Numbered from the stretch's first letter, positions 1 through 7,600 are shown. The stretch is DNA of 15,932 nt from Candidatus Hydrogenedentota bacterium (GCA_007118765.1 SKQZ01000049.1:1-15932); one strand, 5' to 3'. Translations and numbers: made by a program. The notes: a model not told the origin generated them from the letters alone.

Positions 1-228
1 TGCGCAGGCCGCCGGCTGACAGCGTGTTAGTACACGTCGAAGTCGGCGGGCAAGCAAAGTGCCTGATATGGTGTAAGATTCGCAGGCGCAACAGAAATCT
101 TGTGAAATATGCGGGTTAGCGCGTTCGTGTCGGCAGGCTGCGCCGTGAGCCTGTGATGGTTGGGTTGTCGTTGCCGCCGCCGATGTTGTTATGCGCAGGG
201 GGAGGCAGCGATGTGTGTTGCGACCCGA
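1..228. other. Left-edge non-coding stretch
   Basis: No gene can be supported here. A short frame open from the window edge on the plus strand (positions 3-119) could be the last 38 codons of a truncated gene, but it has no recognisable motif. An inverted repeat with 6-bp arms CAGGCT/AGCCTG lies at 134-139 and 148-153, and CGTGT/ACACG at 23-27 and 32-36. Neither is followed by a T-run on either strand, so neither qualifies as an intrinsic terminator for the HAD gene that ends at 229. Confidence 0.4.
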
Positions 229-1116
229 TTACCGGCGGGGCTTGATTTCGTGGATAACGGGGATGCGCGCTTTGTCGCTCCTCTTGGGGTTATGGTAGAG
301 GGCAATCTTAAAGGTGTAGTTTTTGGTCATTGCCTGTTTTGGTTTGGTAATGGATTTGAACCCGCGCAGAAAATCGTTCTTGCCCCGCCGTGACAACAAG
401 GCAATAATTTCAACCAACGCATCCAACGGGTCCACCACCTCGTTCCCGAATTTCAAGGCGGAGAAAAAGATGAACACGGGCGCATTGCCGTCGTTCGGCC
501 GCCCTTTCGCCGGCACCAAATCCCATGCCATGTCTTTTTCGAGATCGTGGCCGACGATAACAGTGTCGCGCAGATATTTGACGGTGGTGGTCTTGCCGTT
601 TTCGAGCACGGCGTCCACAAAACGCTTTTCACGGCTGCCGGGGGCGGGGGAGTAGATGGAGGTTATGGCGGTTCCCAATCCCACCAGATTAAAACATTTT
701 TGAGTATAGGGTTTTGCGCCCTTGGTAACGATGATGTTTTTTGCACCCGCCTGCAGCAGTTTTTCCAACGCAGAAGATGACCCCTGACGTACTTTCAGGA
801 ACCGGTCTTTTTCCTGTTCAATATAGGCGTATAGTTGCTCCTGCCACTTCAAGAACGCCTCTGTAACGGCCGGCGACCCCTTGCCAAATTGTTTTTCAAA
901 CCGTTTCCACGCTTCCTCTTCCTTCTTGAGCCGTTGGTTTCTAAGTTTGGTTTCCCATACGAGCAGCAGTTCGTCATTGTCCAGCAAAACCAGCTTATCG
1001 CGCAGGTCAACATGTCCCGTAAAACGACCGAGAAGATTGCGTGCGAAGATTTGCGCCTCGTAAAGGAAGTTTGAAAAGAGGCCCCGGTTATTGGATGTGC
1101 TCGTGTATTCAGCCAT
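229..1116 (-). CDS. HAD-superfamily phosphatase-like protein
   Basis: A 295-aa soluble protein with no signal peptide. It shows the ordered motifs of the haloacid dehalogenase fold. Motif I is LLDNDEL with D46 and D48 (nucleophile and general acid/base positions). Motif II is NIIVTKG with T131. Motif III basic residues are K164/R165 or K175. Motif IV is VIVGHDLEKDMA with D191 and D195 (Mg2+ ligands). The stretch of about 65 residues between motifs I and II is helical and charged, and probably forms a small cap. In this family such residues support phosphate-monoester hydrolysis through an aspartyl-phosphate; the substrate here is unknown. Motif I lacks the usual Gly-Thr after the second Asp (it reads DNDEL), so the match is divergent. 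The C-terminus is strongly basic (ends KPRR). Start chosen because GGAGG lies 6 nt upstream of the ATG. It is probably its own transcript, since a terminator separates it from the upstream 699-aa gene. Confidence 0.6.
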   Translation of the reverse strand: MAEYTSTSNNRGLFSNFLYEAQIFARNLLGRFTGHVDLRDKLVLLDNDELLLVWETKLRNQRLKKEEEAWKRFEKQFGKGSPAVTEAFLKWQEQLYAYIEQEKDRFLKVRQGSSSALEKLLQAGAKNIIVTKGAKPYTQKCFNLVGLGTAITSIYSPAPGSREKRFVDAVLENGKTTTVKYLRDTVIVGHDLEKDMAWDLVPAKGRPNDGNAPVFIFFSALKFGNEVVDPLDALVEIIALLSRRGKNDFLRGFKSITKPKQAMTKNYTFKIALYHNPKRSDKARIPVIHEIKPRR

Positions 1117-1550
1117 AACGCACCTCCGACGGGGGTTGCGTCACCGACGGCATCCTGCCCGGTGGAACACTCGCACAGACTGCCGCGTTTCTGTGGATGC
1201 TGTGTGCCACAGCGGCTAATGGAAAACCACGCCGGCATGTTACAGTGCGGCGGCGGTATTGCTGCCGCTGCGCCATGTCATGTATGCCACAATGATGCCA
1301 ACTCACGTATCCAGCGATCATTTGCTCTATTGTATCCCTTCTCCCACACGGCTTGACTCACAGCAAAGCCGCGCCACGACATTCTCCTGCTGTTTTCAAA
1401 CGTCCCGCAAGGGACAAATGTTTACCTCACCGCCTACCGTTCCATCCGCTTCAGGGGGTGGCAACGCAACGGCCGCCAGCAGGACGGTTGTATGCAAAAC
1501 GCAGTAAATATACCATTTTCCGTCTTCTGTGAACAACAGCCGGCCAACAG
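1117..1550. other. Intergenic region upstream of HAD gene
   Basis: About 430 bp with no credible gene. On the minus strand a TACAAT -10-like hexamer lies at 1329-1334, but no good -35 stands 16-18 bp upstream, so the promoter of the HAD gene is not securely located. A small hairpin, GTCCC-gcaa-GGGAC, lies at 1402-1415. The stretch ends at the intrinsic terminator of the 699-aa gene. Confidence 0.45.
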
Positions 1551-1584
1551 AAAAAAACAGGGCGCTATCAAGCACGCCCTGTTT
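1551..1584 (-). terminator. Rho-independent terminator of the 699-aa gene
   Basis: A perfect 10-bp stem (arms 1555-1564 and 1575-1584, AAACAGGGCG and its complement) encloses a 10-nt loop. On the minus strand it is followed by an uninterrupted run of seven T (1551-1557). It starts 32 bp after the stop codon of the 699-aa gene (1617), and the orientation fits termination of minus-strand transcripts. Confidence 0.9.
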
Positions 1585-1616
1585 CCCATGACAGATATGT
1601 TTCGGTTGCGGCGATT

Positions 1617-3716
1617 CTATTCGGGCAGCAGGGCCAGCAACTTTTCAAAATCAGCGTCGTTATTGGCCGGATCAAAGCCGATGGCTTCCTCTTGCGCAAT
1701 CAGTTCGTTGCGTTTTTCAGCGATGGTGGTACGTTGGTCTTCGTCCGTCGCGGCCACATATATTGCTGCCAGGGTGGCCTCATCTTCAATCACCACGGTG
1801 TTATCTTCTACTGTCCAGTCAACGTCATATACACCATCGGCATCCACGCGGAACACATCGCCCGGGTTGGGCAAATGCGGCGGCAACTCGAAAGTGAAAC
1901 GCGCCGGACGGGGCGGATTGAAGCGGAACACCTTGGCTTCGTGGTCGGGCGCGTAGTCGAGGTCCAGGGCGAACATCAGCAGGCCTTGGGGCGCGAGGAT
2001 GGACGACAGTTCCCAATCCGGCGCACCGTCATTGTTGGTGGTGCTTGTGAAGCGGTACGCGTCACCGTCCATGTAGTAGTCTTCGAGCATGTAAATCTCG
2101 CGCCCGATGCGCGTCATTTCTTCAAGCGTGTCGCGATACTGCGTGATGGAGCGCAGGCTCAGATTAAACCAATAAAGGGATATGATACGCGTTGCCAAGG
2201 CATGATAGGCCTGCGAACGCAGTTCTTCGGCTGTGGGCGACAGGCGTGTTCTGCCGTCAATTTCATACCAGCCGCTCCAAGGGCCTTGCGACCATATCGC
2301 GCAGGGACGGGGACGGCTCATGTCGCGCAGCACCCGCGAGAGTTCGCCAATGCCTTCCAGCGGAGCGCCCCAGCCGATCCGCTTTCCGTCGGGCCAGCGG
2401 TCGTAGCGGCGCCATACGTCTGCCGCCGGGGCGATAACGCGGTAGGCGTCATAATGGGGGTAGTCGGACAGTCCGGCATAGTGCCGGAACGAGCGTTCAT
2501 CACTGAGGGTGATGGTGGTGGGCAGCCGTGTGGGGGCGTAGGGCAGAAAGGCTTCGAACACCTGCTGCGGCAGTCGGCCTTGGTCAGAGAAAGGCAATTG
2601 CGGCTCGCCCAGAAATTCTACGGCGTGTATGTGCGGCAGCATTTCCTCCGAATCGTAGTTGTCAATGGGCGCTAACCGTGAGAATTGTTTTATGGGGTAT
2701 TGATCGTATAAACCGCCCGAACCAATGTCGTCGTTGTAGCCTTCCACCATGCCGATGTGCGCGGAATTCACATACAGGCGTTTCATGGCTTTCAAAAAGG
2801 GCTCGTGCAGCAGCACGCTGCGTCCGTCGCGGGCGGTGCTGTTAATCCAGCCGCCCGCGATGTCGAAGATGTCGCGCTTGATGCGCACATGGCCCCACAA
2901 CGCTCCCTCCTCGCCGTTGGTTTCATGGCGCAACTCCACGGCGGTATAGGTAAGCGGCAGCGGCTCGTCGGTTGTGGCGATGAGAATGCCCTGCTGTCCG
3001 GGCGGTATCACGCCTGTTGACGGCCATGTCTCAATGGTGTCCATGAAGGGTTGTGCGAAAAGATGGCGATAGGTGGCGCGGCTCTCCGGCAACCACAGGC
3101 GTACGCCGGTCATCTGCATGGGGGCGTCGGATGTGTTGGTTACATGCACAATCATGCGGTCGGGTTTTACGCCTTCCTGTGCGGTGAAGGTAACGCTCGA
3201 TATCCATTGTTCCGGCGGCTGCGCCTCTGTGCGCATCACCGAAAATGCGTCCGTACTCCAATCCTTTACCGCTACCCCGATACGGCCATCGTCGTCCCAC
3301 GTGGGACGCACCACGTTGATAGTCCAAACGGACAAGGCGTCGGCGGGCATGTTCCGTGCCCTGTTCGGCCAGCCGTTGGGGGTGTCATGCCATGCCCAGT
3401 CACCTTCAAGCATGGGCCACAGGGGATACTCGCGATTGAACAGCACTTCGTTGAGGGTGACGTCCGTGTCCGATGCGTTGCGCACAAAGAACTGGATGCG
3501 CGCACCGAGCGGGCCTTCGGTGGGCGGCGCATAGGTGAGCCCTTCCGCTCGCATATGGGGCGTGACGGAAATCCCTTCAAGCTCCATGCGCATGCCGCCG
3601 AGACCGCCGTCCGTGGGGCCTTCCAGTGCGATGGTAGGGCGGTCATCGTCCGCATAAGCGGGCAGACCAACCACAATAAGACCCAACAATACCAGTAGCG
3701 TCCAGTACATGTACAT
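1617..3716 (-). CDS. Secreted multidomain protein with GH-like region
   Basis: 699 aa. A signal peptide spans residues 1-22 (hydrophobic LLVLLGLIVVGL core, likely cleavage after AYA), so the protein is exported. Residues about 45-165 and 165-285 look like two beta-sandwich modules rich in aromatic and polar strands. Residues about 285-545 form an alpha/beta region with dense conserved-looking aromatics and acids, for example HYAGLSDYPHYDAY (412-425), AIWSQGPWSGWYE (473-485) and SLYWFNLSL (513-521). This region resembles the barrel of uncharacterised secreted glycoside-hydrolase-like proteins in Lentisphaerae/Hydrogenedentes-type genomes. Residues about 555-660 look like a C-terminal beta domain. 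No family is recognised with certainty and no catalytic pair can be named. AAAGGGA lies just upstream of the first ATG; a second ATG two codons in is possible. It lies 221 bp downstream of the ceramidase-like gene in the same direction and ends before a strong terminator, so the two may be cotranscribed. Confidence 0.7.
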   Translation of the reverse strand: MYMYWTLLVLLGLIVVGLPAYADDDRPTIALEGPTDGGLGGMRMELEGISVTPHMRAEGLTYAPPTEGPLGARIQFFVRNASDTDVTLNEVLFNREYPLWPMLEGDWAWHDTPNGWPNRARNMPADALSVWTINVVRPTWDDDGRIGVAVKDWSTDAFSVMRTEAQPPEQWISSVTFTAQEGVKPDRMIVHVTNTSDAPMQMTGVRLWLPESRATYRHLFAQPFMDTIETWPSTGVIPPGQQGILIATTDEPLPLTYTAVELRHETNGEEGALWGHVRIKRDIFDIAGGWINSTARDGRSVLLHEPFLKAMKRLYVNSAHIGMVEGYNDDIGSGGLYDQYPIKQFSRLAPIDNYDSEEMLPHIHAVEFLGEPQLPFSDQGRLPQQVFEAFLPYAPTRLPTTITLSDERSFRHYAGLSDYPHYDAYRVIAPAADVWRRYDRWPDGKRIGWGAPLEGIGELSRVLRDMSRPRPCAIWSQGPWSGWYEIDGRTRLSPTAEELRSQAYHALATRIISLYWFNLSLRSITQYRDTLEEMTRIGREIYMLEDYYMDGDAYRFTSTTNNDGAPDWELSSILAPQGLLMFALDLDYAPDHEAKVFRFNPPRPARFTFELPPHLPNPGDVFRVDADGVYDVDWTVEDNTVVIEDEATLAAIYVAATDEDQRTTIAEKRNELIAQEEAIGFDPANNDADFEKLLALLPE

Positions 3717-3718
3717 TA

Positions 3719-3776
3719 CAAGTCCCTTTCATTTTGCAGGCTGAAATCGAATCCGCCTGTTCCACCAAGTCCCTTT
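3719..3776. repeat. Direct repeat in leader of 699-aa gene
   Basis: The 11-mer CAAGTCCCTTT occurs at 3719-3729 and again at 3766-3776, starts 47 bp apart. The proximal copy, read on the minus strand, is the ribosome-binding site of the 699-aa gene (AAAGGGA before the ATG). The distal copy looks the same but precedes only a short out-of-frame reading frame (GTG or TTG start) that overlaps the start of the real gene. The rest of 3717-3937 holds no gene and no convincing promoter. Confidence 0.5.
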
Positions 3777-3937
3777 ATTCTGCATGTCCTACACCGTCTC
3801 GGCCATATTGCCCGGTTGTCCACGTGTCCCAATGATTTCGTATGGTTTGTGTGGGGTGCGCAATCATACAGCGGTTGCCATGGCGCGGACATGGCTGTGA
3901 TGATTCCAATATGCCGTTGACAGTAGTGTCAAAAGCG

Positions 3938-5224
3938 TTATTCCAACAGTTCCGTGATGTTTTCGACGGCTGTTGCCACCATCTTTTCGCCTGTGCCTTC
4001 CGGCACCCAGGCCACCAAGGGGTCTGCGCCGTATCCGCCTTGGTCAATGCCTTCCAAGGTGGGCACGTACATGGAATGGCCGTTGCTGCATCCGAATACG
4101 AGCGTATGGGGCGCAGGGGATTGCGCCTTGATGCGGTTGGAAAGGTCGGAGAAGAGTTCGGCAGAACCGCCTACTATGGCAAGATGGTTGTTAATAATGA
4201 GCGTGTCCATGCGTACCGTTACCTGATTGTCCGGCATCTCAACCGTAAGGGCGAGCAGTTCCGGGAAGAAGGCCTGCTTCAGGGCGCCCATAATCATCCT
4301 GTCCGACAAATCCAGCCGGGACTCGCCGGTAAAACGGTCGGTGACGCCGCGCAGCGACGGTGTTTCAGGCACGGTCGTTTCGATGGCCTGTGCCATTTCC
4401 ACCACCTTTTCGCCCATGGCCCGGCCGAACCCGTCAATGCCGCGGCGGCCGTCGCGTGTGTTGGGCGACATGTCACCCAAGGCGCCCTGCATAAAAAAGC
4501 ACTGGCCGCCCAGTTCGCGTTCCACATACCGTTGCAAATGGCCGGGCCATTCGGAGGTCCAGTGAAACTCGAAGACGCTTTCAATGGTGGGATGGGCGGC
4601 GAAATTGACCATAATGGAGATGAGATCGCCATCCAGGGTGTCAAACCGTACCACCGCCAATTCCGGGTCGCGTGGCCGGGGGTCGCGGCGTGCATGACGG
4701 TTGCGGTTAAAGTCGGTTTCCTCAATGGCAATGCCCATGCGTGCGTCCACCACATTTTCCGCCGCTTCCACAATGGCGTCAACAAGGGTGTGGGGCAGCT
4801 GTTCCGCGTAAGCAACGGCCTCGTCATAACGTCCCTGCCCCATGCCGGGCTTGTCCAGCAATTCGATTGCCGGGCCGTGATGGGTGTGCGAGCCCACGGC
4901 GAAAACATAATCCACGCCTGCGCGTTCTTTTGCTTCACGTTCAATGATTTCCATCATCGCAAAGGTGGGGCCCCGTCCCAAGTCCAAGCCGATCAGCGCC
5001 GCCTTTGAATCGCCCACGTCTATCACCAGCGCCTTGGCGAACAAGGGATCGCGTGTGGCGGTGCCCGGCAATGCATGACGTGCTCCATATCCCCACATGG
5101 GGATGGGGTCCTGTGGCGTGATGTTGCGCTGTGCCGTTCCCACACGGAACGTTGCTGCTGCGCTCGGCGCCAGGAACGCGCTTATCACCAAAACCAATAT
5201 CATTGCCATTACAAGATTGCGCAT
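3938..5224 (-). CDS. Neutral/alkaline ceramidase-family secreted hydrolase
   Basis: 428 aa from the ATG at 5224. The N-terminus is a signal peptide (MILVLVISAFL core, cleavage near AAA, residue ~24). Family hallmarks of the neutral ceramidase N-terminal domain are visible in order: GSHTHHGPA (112-119, zinc His), FAAHPT with H211 (second zinc His), the amidase motif GDMSPN (250-255) with S253 at the nucleophile position, a Glu in GGSAELF (E356), and the late NGHSMYVPT stretch (Y386). Neutral ceramidases hydrolyse the amide bond of N-acyl-sphingosine. Many bacterial relatives of this length have no proven substrate and may act on other amides or esters. The protein is shorter than full ceramidases (about 650 aa) and lacks the C-terminal Ig-like domain. 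A GTG one codon upstream (5227) is also possible: AGGAG stands 6 nt from the GTG and 9 nt from the ATG. It is divergent from the sigma-54 activator. Confidence 0.85.
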   Translation of the reverse strand: MRNLVMAMILVLVISAFLAPSAAATFRVGTAQRNITPQDPIPMWGYGARHALPGTATRDPLFAKALVIDVGDSKAALIGLDLGRGPTFAMMEIIEREAKERAGVDYVFAVGSHTHHGPAIELLDKPGMGQGRYDEAVAYAEQLPHTLVDAIVEAAENVVDARMGIAIEETDFNRNRHARRDPRPRDPELAVVRFDTLDGDLISIMVNFAAHPTIESVFEFHWTSEWPGHLQRYVERELGGQCFFMQGALGDMSPNTRDGRRGIDGFGRAMGEKVVEMAQAIETTVPETPSLRGVTDRFTGESRLDLSDRMIMGALKQAFFPELLALTVEMPDNQVTVRMDTLIINNHLAIVGGSAELFSDLSNRIKAQSPAPHTLVFGCSNGHSMYVPTLEGIDQGGYGADPLVAWVPEGTGEKMVATAVENITELLE

Positions 5225-5227
5225 CAC

Positions 5228-5560
5228 AAATATCTCCTATCATGGTTGTTGTCAGGGGTCATAGCCGGTTTCCGGCGTCAAGGCGCCACAATACGGTCTT
5301 ACGACCACGTAAAATAAAGCGCGGTTTCATAAGTCATTCATAATGAACAACCGGGGCGTGCAAAGTATTGCCAACCACCTGCACAACCCAATTTTGCCTG
5401 TGGACAGGCTGTGGAAAAAAGGGATCGATGTGCGGGAACGACGCGCCTTTTGTATAAATCGCGCCTTTACGTTTTCTTGGGTAAACCGCATCTTTGCCGT
5501 TAGAACAGCAACCAATAAGCCGGGGATGGGGCCGCCCTGCGTGCAAATCCGGTGAGATTG
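5228..5560. other. Divergent intergenic region
   Basis: About 330 bp between the ceramidase-like gene (minus) and the promoter of the sigma-54 activator (plus). There is no credible gene. It contains a small perfect hairpin, GCCGG-ttt-CCGGC, at 5264-5276 in the leader of the ceramidase-like gene, and AT-rich sequence around 5310-5345. I see no -35/-10 pair of good quality for the minus strand and no -24/-12 (TGGCAC-N5-TTGC) element in either direction. Confidence 0.45.
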
Positions 5561-5589
5561 TTGTATGTTTCGCTCTATTATGCTACAAT
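5561..5589 (+). promoter_or_regulatory. Sigma-70 promoter of the sigma-54 activator gene
   Basis: -35 TTGTAT (5561-5566) and -10 TACAAT (5584-5589) are separated by an ideal 17 bp. The predicted start lies near 5596, giving a leader of about 20 nt that contains the Shine-Dalgarno AAAAGGGA (5602-5609), 8 nt before the ATG at 5618. Confidence 0.7.
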
Positions 5590-5593
5590 AGAG
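5573..5593. promoter_or_regulatory. Inverted repeat over the -10 box (possible operator)
   Basis: Perfect 7-bp arms CTCTATT (5573-5579) and AATAGAG (5587-5593) flank a 7-bp centre. The right arm runs through the end of the -10 hexamer toward the start site. A protein bound here would block RNA polymerase, so a repressor or autoregulatory site is plausible. There is no direct evidence for which protein binds. Confidence 0.4.
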
Positions 5594-5617
5594 TGACCAA
5601 CAAAAGGGATCGTTTCA

Positions 5618-7018
5618 ATGAGAAACAAACGTTTGCCGAAGCCGATGCACTTGTTAATTGCCTGCCAAGATGTGGAATATGGCCTCACATTGGCACGATT
5701 TATGGAATATCCGAATCTGGATATCGAACGTTGCCACGATATGGCGGGTCTTTTGCGCCTTGTGAGCCGCAGCCGTTTTGATGCGCTTGTATTGGATCTT
5801 GACTTGGACAATGAGGGCGACATTGATTTGGTGTCCTTTGTGCGCCAACGCAACCCGGCGACACGCATGATACTGTTGTTTGAGATGGAGCAAATTGATG
5901 CGGCGCTTGACGGCATACGCATGGGCGCGTTTTTCTATTTGCCCAAGAGCAGCCCGCCCTCCGACGTGGCGCTTGCGGTGAACAAGGCGCTTGAAAGCCG
6001 CTCGGTGGCTGCGGACTTGGATACATACGAGCAGACGGTATTTGAGGAGCTGGCCGGGCGAACGGAGGCGATGCGCCGTGTCATTGAGTTGATTCGCAAG
6101 GTAGCGCCCACGGACAGCACCGTCTTGTTATTGGGTGAGAGCGGCACGGGCAAGGAGGTGGTGGCGCAAACCCTGCATCGGCTGAGTCCGCGCAGTGAAA
6201 AGCCCTTTGTTGCCGTGAATTGTGCGGCTCTGCCCGAGTCCCTGCTTGAAAGCGAGCTGTTCGGGCATGTTCGCGGCGCCTTTACCGGGGCCACCGAAGA
6301 CAAGCGCGGCTTGTTTGAGGCCGCCGACGGCGGGGCCATATTCCTGGACGAGATAGGGGACATGTCGGCCATCACCCAAGCCAAACTGTTGCGCGTGCTG
6401 CAAGACGGGGAGGTGCGGCGGGTGGGCGCCACCAGCACTATCCGTGTGGACGTGCGCATTATTGCCGCCACCAACCGCGATTTGCTGGAAGCCGTTAATC
6501 AGATGACATTTCGCGAGGATTTGTATTACCGGCTCAACGTGGTGCAGATTCGGATTCCACCCCTGCGCGAACGTATGGACGCGCTGCCCGCATTGGTCAA
6601 TCATTTCATTGCGCTGCACAATGCGCGCTTTAACAAACAGGTGCGCGGCGTGAGCAACGAGGCGGCGCAGTACCTGCGGCAATACCCCTTTCCCGGCAAC
6701 GTGCGCGAGTTGGAAAGCATTATTGCCCACAGCGTGATCATGGCCGAGGGCGACGAGGTGATGGCCCACGATCTGCCCGACTACGTGCGGCATGGGTTGG
6801 TGGCGCGTCCTGCGCTCACCTATCAAGAGGATGCCACTGTGCTGCCGCTCGACGAAATGGAGGCGCGTCATATCCGGTATGCGCTCGAAATGCTTGACGG
6901 CAATCAGAGTCGCGCTGCGAAACAATTGGGGATATCGCGTTCCACGTTGTGGCGGAAAATGCGCGACTACAATATCGCGCCACCCGGCGAAGAGGACCGG
7001 GGCGCGGACAATTCATGA
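5618..7018 (+). CDS. Sigma-54-dependent activator with degenerate receiver
   Basis: 466 aa, NtrC-type order. Residues about 10-130 form a receiver-like domain. Residues about 143-375 are the AAA+ sigma-54 interaction domain with Walker A GESGTGKE (173-180), the GAFTGA sigma-54 contact loop (220-225), Walker B GAIFLDE (239-245) and the FPGNVREL motif (358-365). Residues about 410-455 are a Fis-type helix-turn-helix (NQSRAAKQLGISRSTLWRKM). Family members open sigma-54 promoters using ATP. In the receiver the phosphoacceptor Asp survives (D60 in VLDLDL) and so does the Lys of YLPK (K110), but the acidic pair reads C16-Q17, the usual Thr/Ser is replaced near F88/E89, and the Pro after the Lys is Ser. 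Phosphorelay control is therefore doubtful. No sensor kinase is adjacent. The ATG has a good Shine-Dalgarno and a sigma-70 promoter. Its last 6 bp overlap the convergent 195-aa gene. Confidence 0.92.
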   Translation: MRNKRLPKPMHLLIACQDVEYGLTLARFMEYPNLDIERCHDMAGLLRLVSRSRFDALVLDLDLDNEGDIDLVSFVRQRNPATRMILLFEMEQIDAALDGIRMGAFFYLPKSSPPSDVALAVNKALESRSVAADLDTYEQTVFEELAGRTEAMRRVIELIRKVAPTDSTVLLLGESGTGKEVVAQTLHRLSPRSEKPFVAVNCAALPESLLESELFGHVRGAFTGATEDKRGLFEAADGGAIFLDEIGDMSAITQAKLLRVLQDGEVRRVGATSTIRVDVRIIAATNRDLLEAVNQMTFREDLYYRLNVVQIRIPPLRERMDALPALVNHFIALHNARFNKQVRGVSNEAAQYLRQYPFPGNVRELESIIAHSVIMAEGDEVMAHDLPDYVRHGLVARPALTYQEDATVLPLDEMEARHIRYALEMLDGNQSRAAKQLGISRSTLWRKMRDYNIAPPGEEDRGADNS

Positions 7019-7600
7019 AGTGTCCTTGGTGTTGTGTTGCGCCACAAACGCGTTCAAGACCCCTTGGCGTGTTCGATTGCCGCCGCGTTCGGCGGAGCAG
7101 GCATCCTGCAGATGTACATCAATGTACTTGCCGCGCCGTTGAAAATAATAGACCCAGAAGGGGTAATAAAACGTGCTTAGCCCCAGCGTTTCTTTGATGA
7201 TGGGTTTGCCATACTGACCGCGCCGCCGCATGATGGCTTGCAGCAATTGCCGCCGCCCTTGTTTTATGGCAACGTCTTCGGGTATCAGCGGTGTCAGGCA
7301 GTCTTCCACCAGTTCGCCCTCTTCCAAGTCCGTGTGCATCTGGAAAATGGCAAAGCTGCCCGAACACGCATCCAGCGAGATACTGATTTCCCCCGGCCCC
7401 TTTCGCGATTCCACGCGAAAGTCCACAAGGTAATGGGGTATCCACACGCGCTCAATACAGGGAAGGGGAGCGCTCGTGCCGGGCGTCTTGTCATGTGCAG
7501 GTCCATCACGGGTCAGCAGACCGAACAAGTTGCCCCATCGGCGTCGGCGGAAAAACAGGCGCGCGGCATCGGCATCCACACGCGCCGGCACATACCTCAT
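7013..7600 (-). CDS. Soluble hypothetical protein with an internal repeat
   Basis: 195 aa, no signal peptide or membrane helix. I do not recognise a family. Two halves look related. IPHYLVDF ... ISISLDACSGSF (about residues 54-83) resembles YYPFWVYYF ... IDVHLQDACSAE (about 144-170); each has an aromatic-rich strand, then a turn, then a D-A-C-S motif. The region between them is helical and basic. It is the last gene of the symporter operon. Its ATG overlaps the stop of the 89-aa gene by 4 bp (ATGA at 7597-7600) and lacks its own Shine-Dalgarno, so translation is probably coupled. Its 3' end overlaps the convergent sigma-54 activator gene, with no terminator between them. The tight coupling suggests a role with the transporter, perhaps as a cytoplasmic partner; this is inference. 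Confidence 0.72.
   Translation of the reverse strand: MRYVPARVDADAARLFFRRRRWGNLFGLLTRDGPAHDKTPGTSAPLPCIERVWIPHYLVDFRVESRKGPGEISISLDACSGSFAIFQMHTDLEEGELVEDCLTPLIPEDVAIKQGRRQLLQAIMRRRGQYGKPIIKETLGLSTFYYPFWVYYFQRRGKYIDVHLQDACSAERGGNRTRQGVLNAFVAQHNTKDTS

Noticed and set aside
3..119. Plus-strand frame open from the left edge, as the end of a truncated gene
   Set aside because: 38 codons with no recognisable motif and a basic, low-information composition; cannot be told from chance without flanking sequence.
1402..1415. Hairpin GTCCC-gcaa-GGGAC as a second terminator
   Set aside because: Five-bp stem with only a weak, interrupted T tract; the strong terminator at 1551-1584 already explains transcript ending.
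3877..3895. Inverted repeat GCCATG/CATGGC after the ceramidase-like gene, as a terminator
   Set aside because: Only 6 bp of stem and no T-run on the minus strand; NcoI-like CCATGG sequences make it easy to get by chance.
3842..5008. Long plus-strand open frame opposite the ceramidase-like gene
   Set aside because: The minus-strand frame carries signal peptide and family motifs; the plus frame has none and begins without a Shine-Dalgarno.
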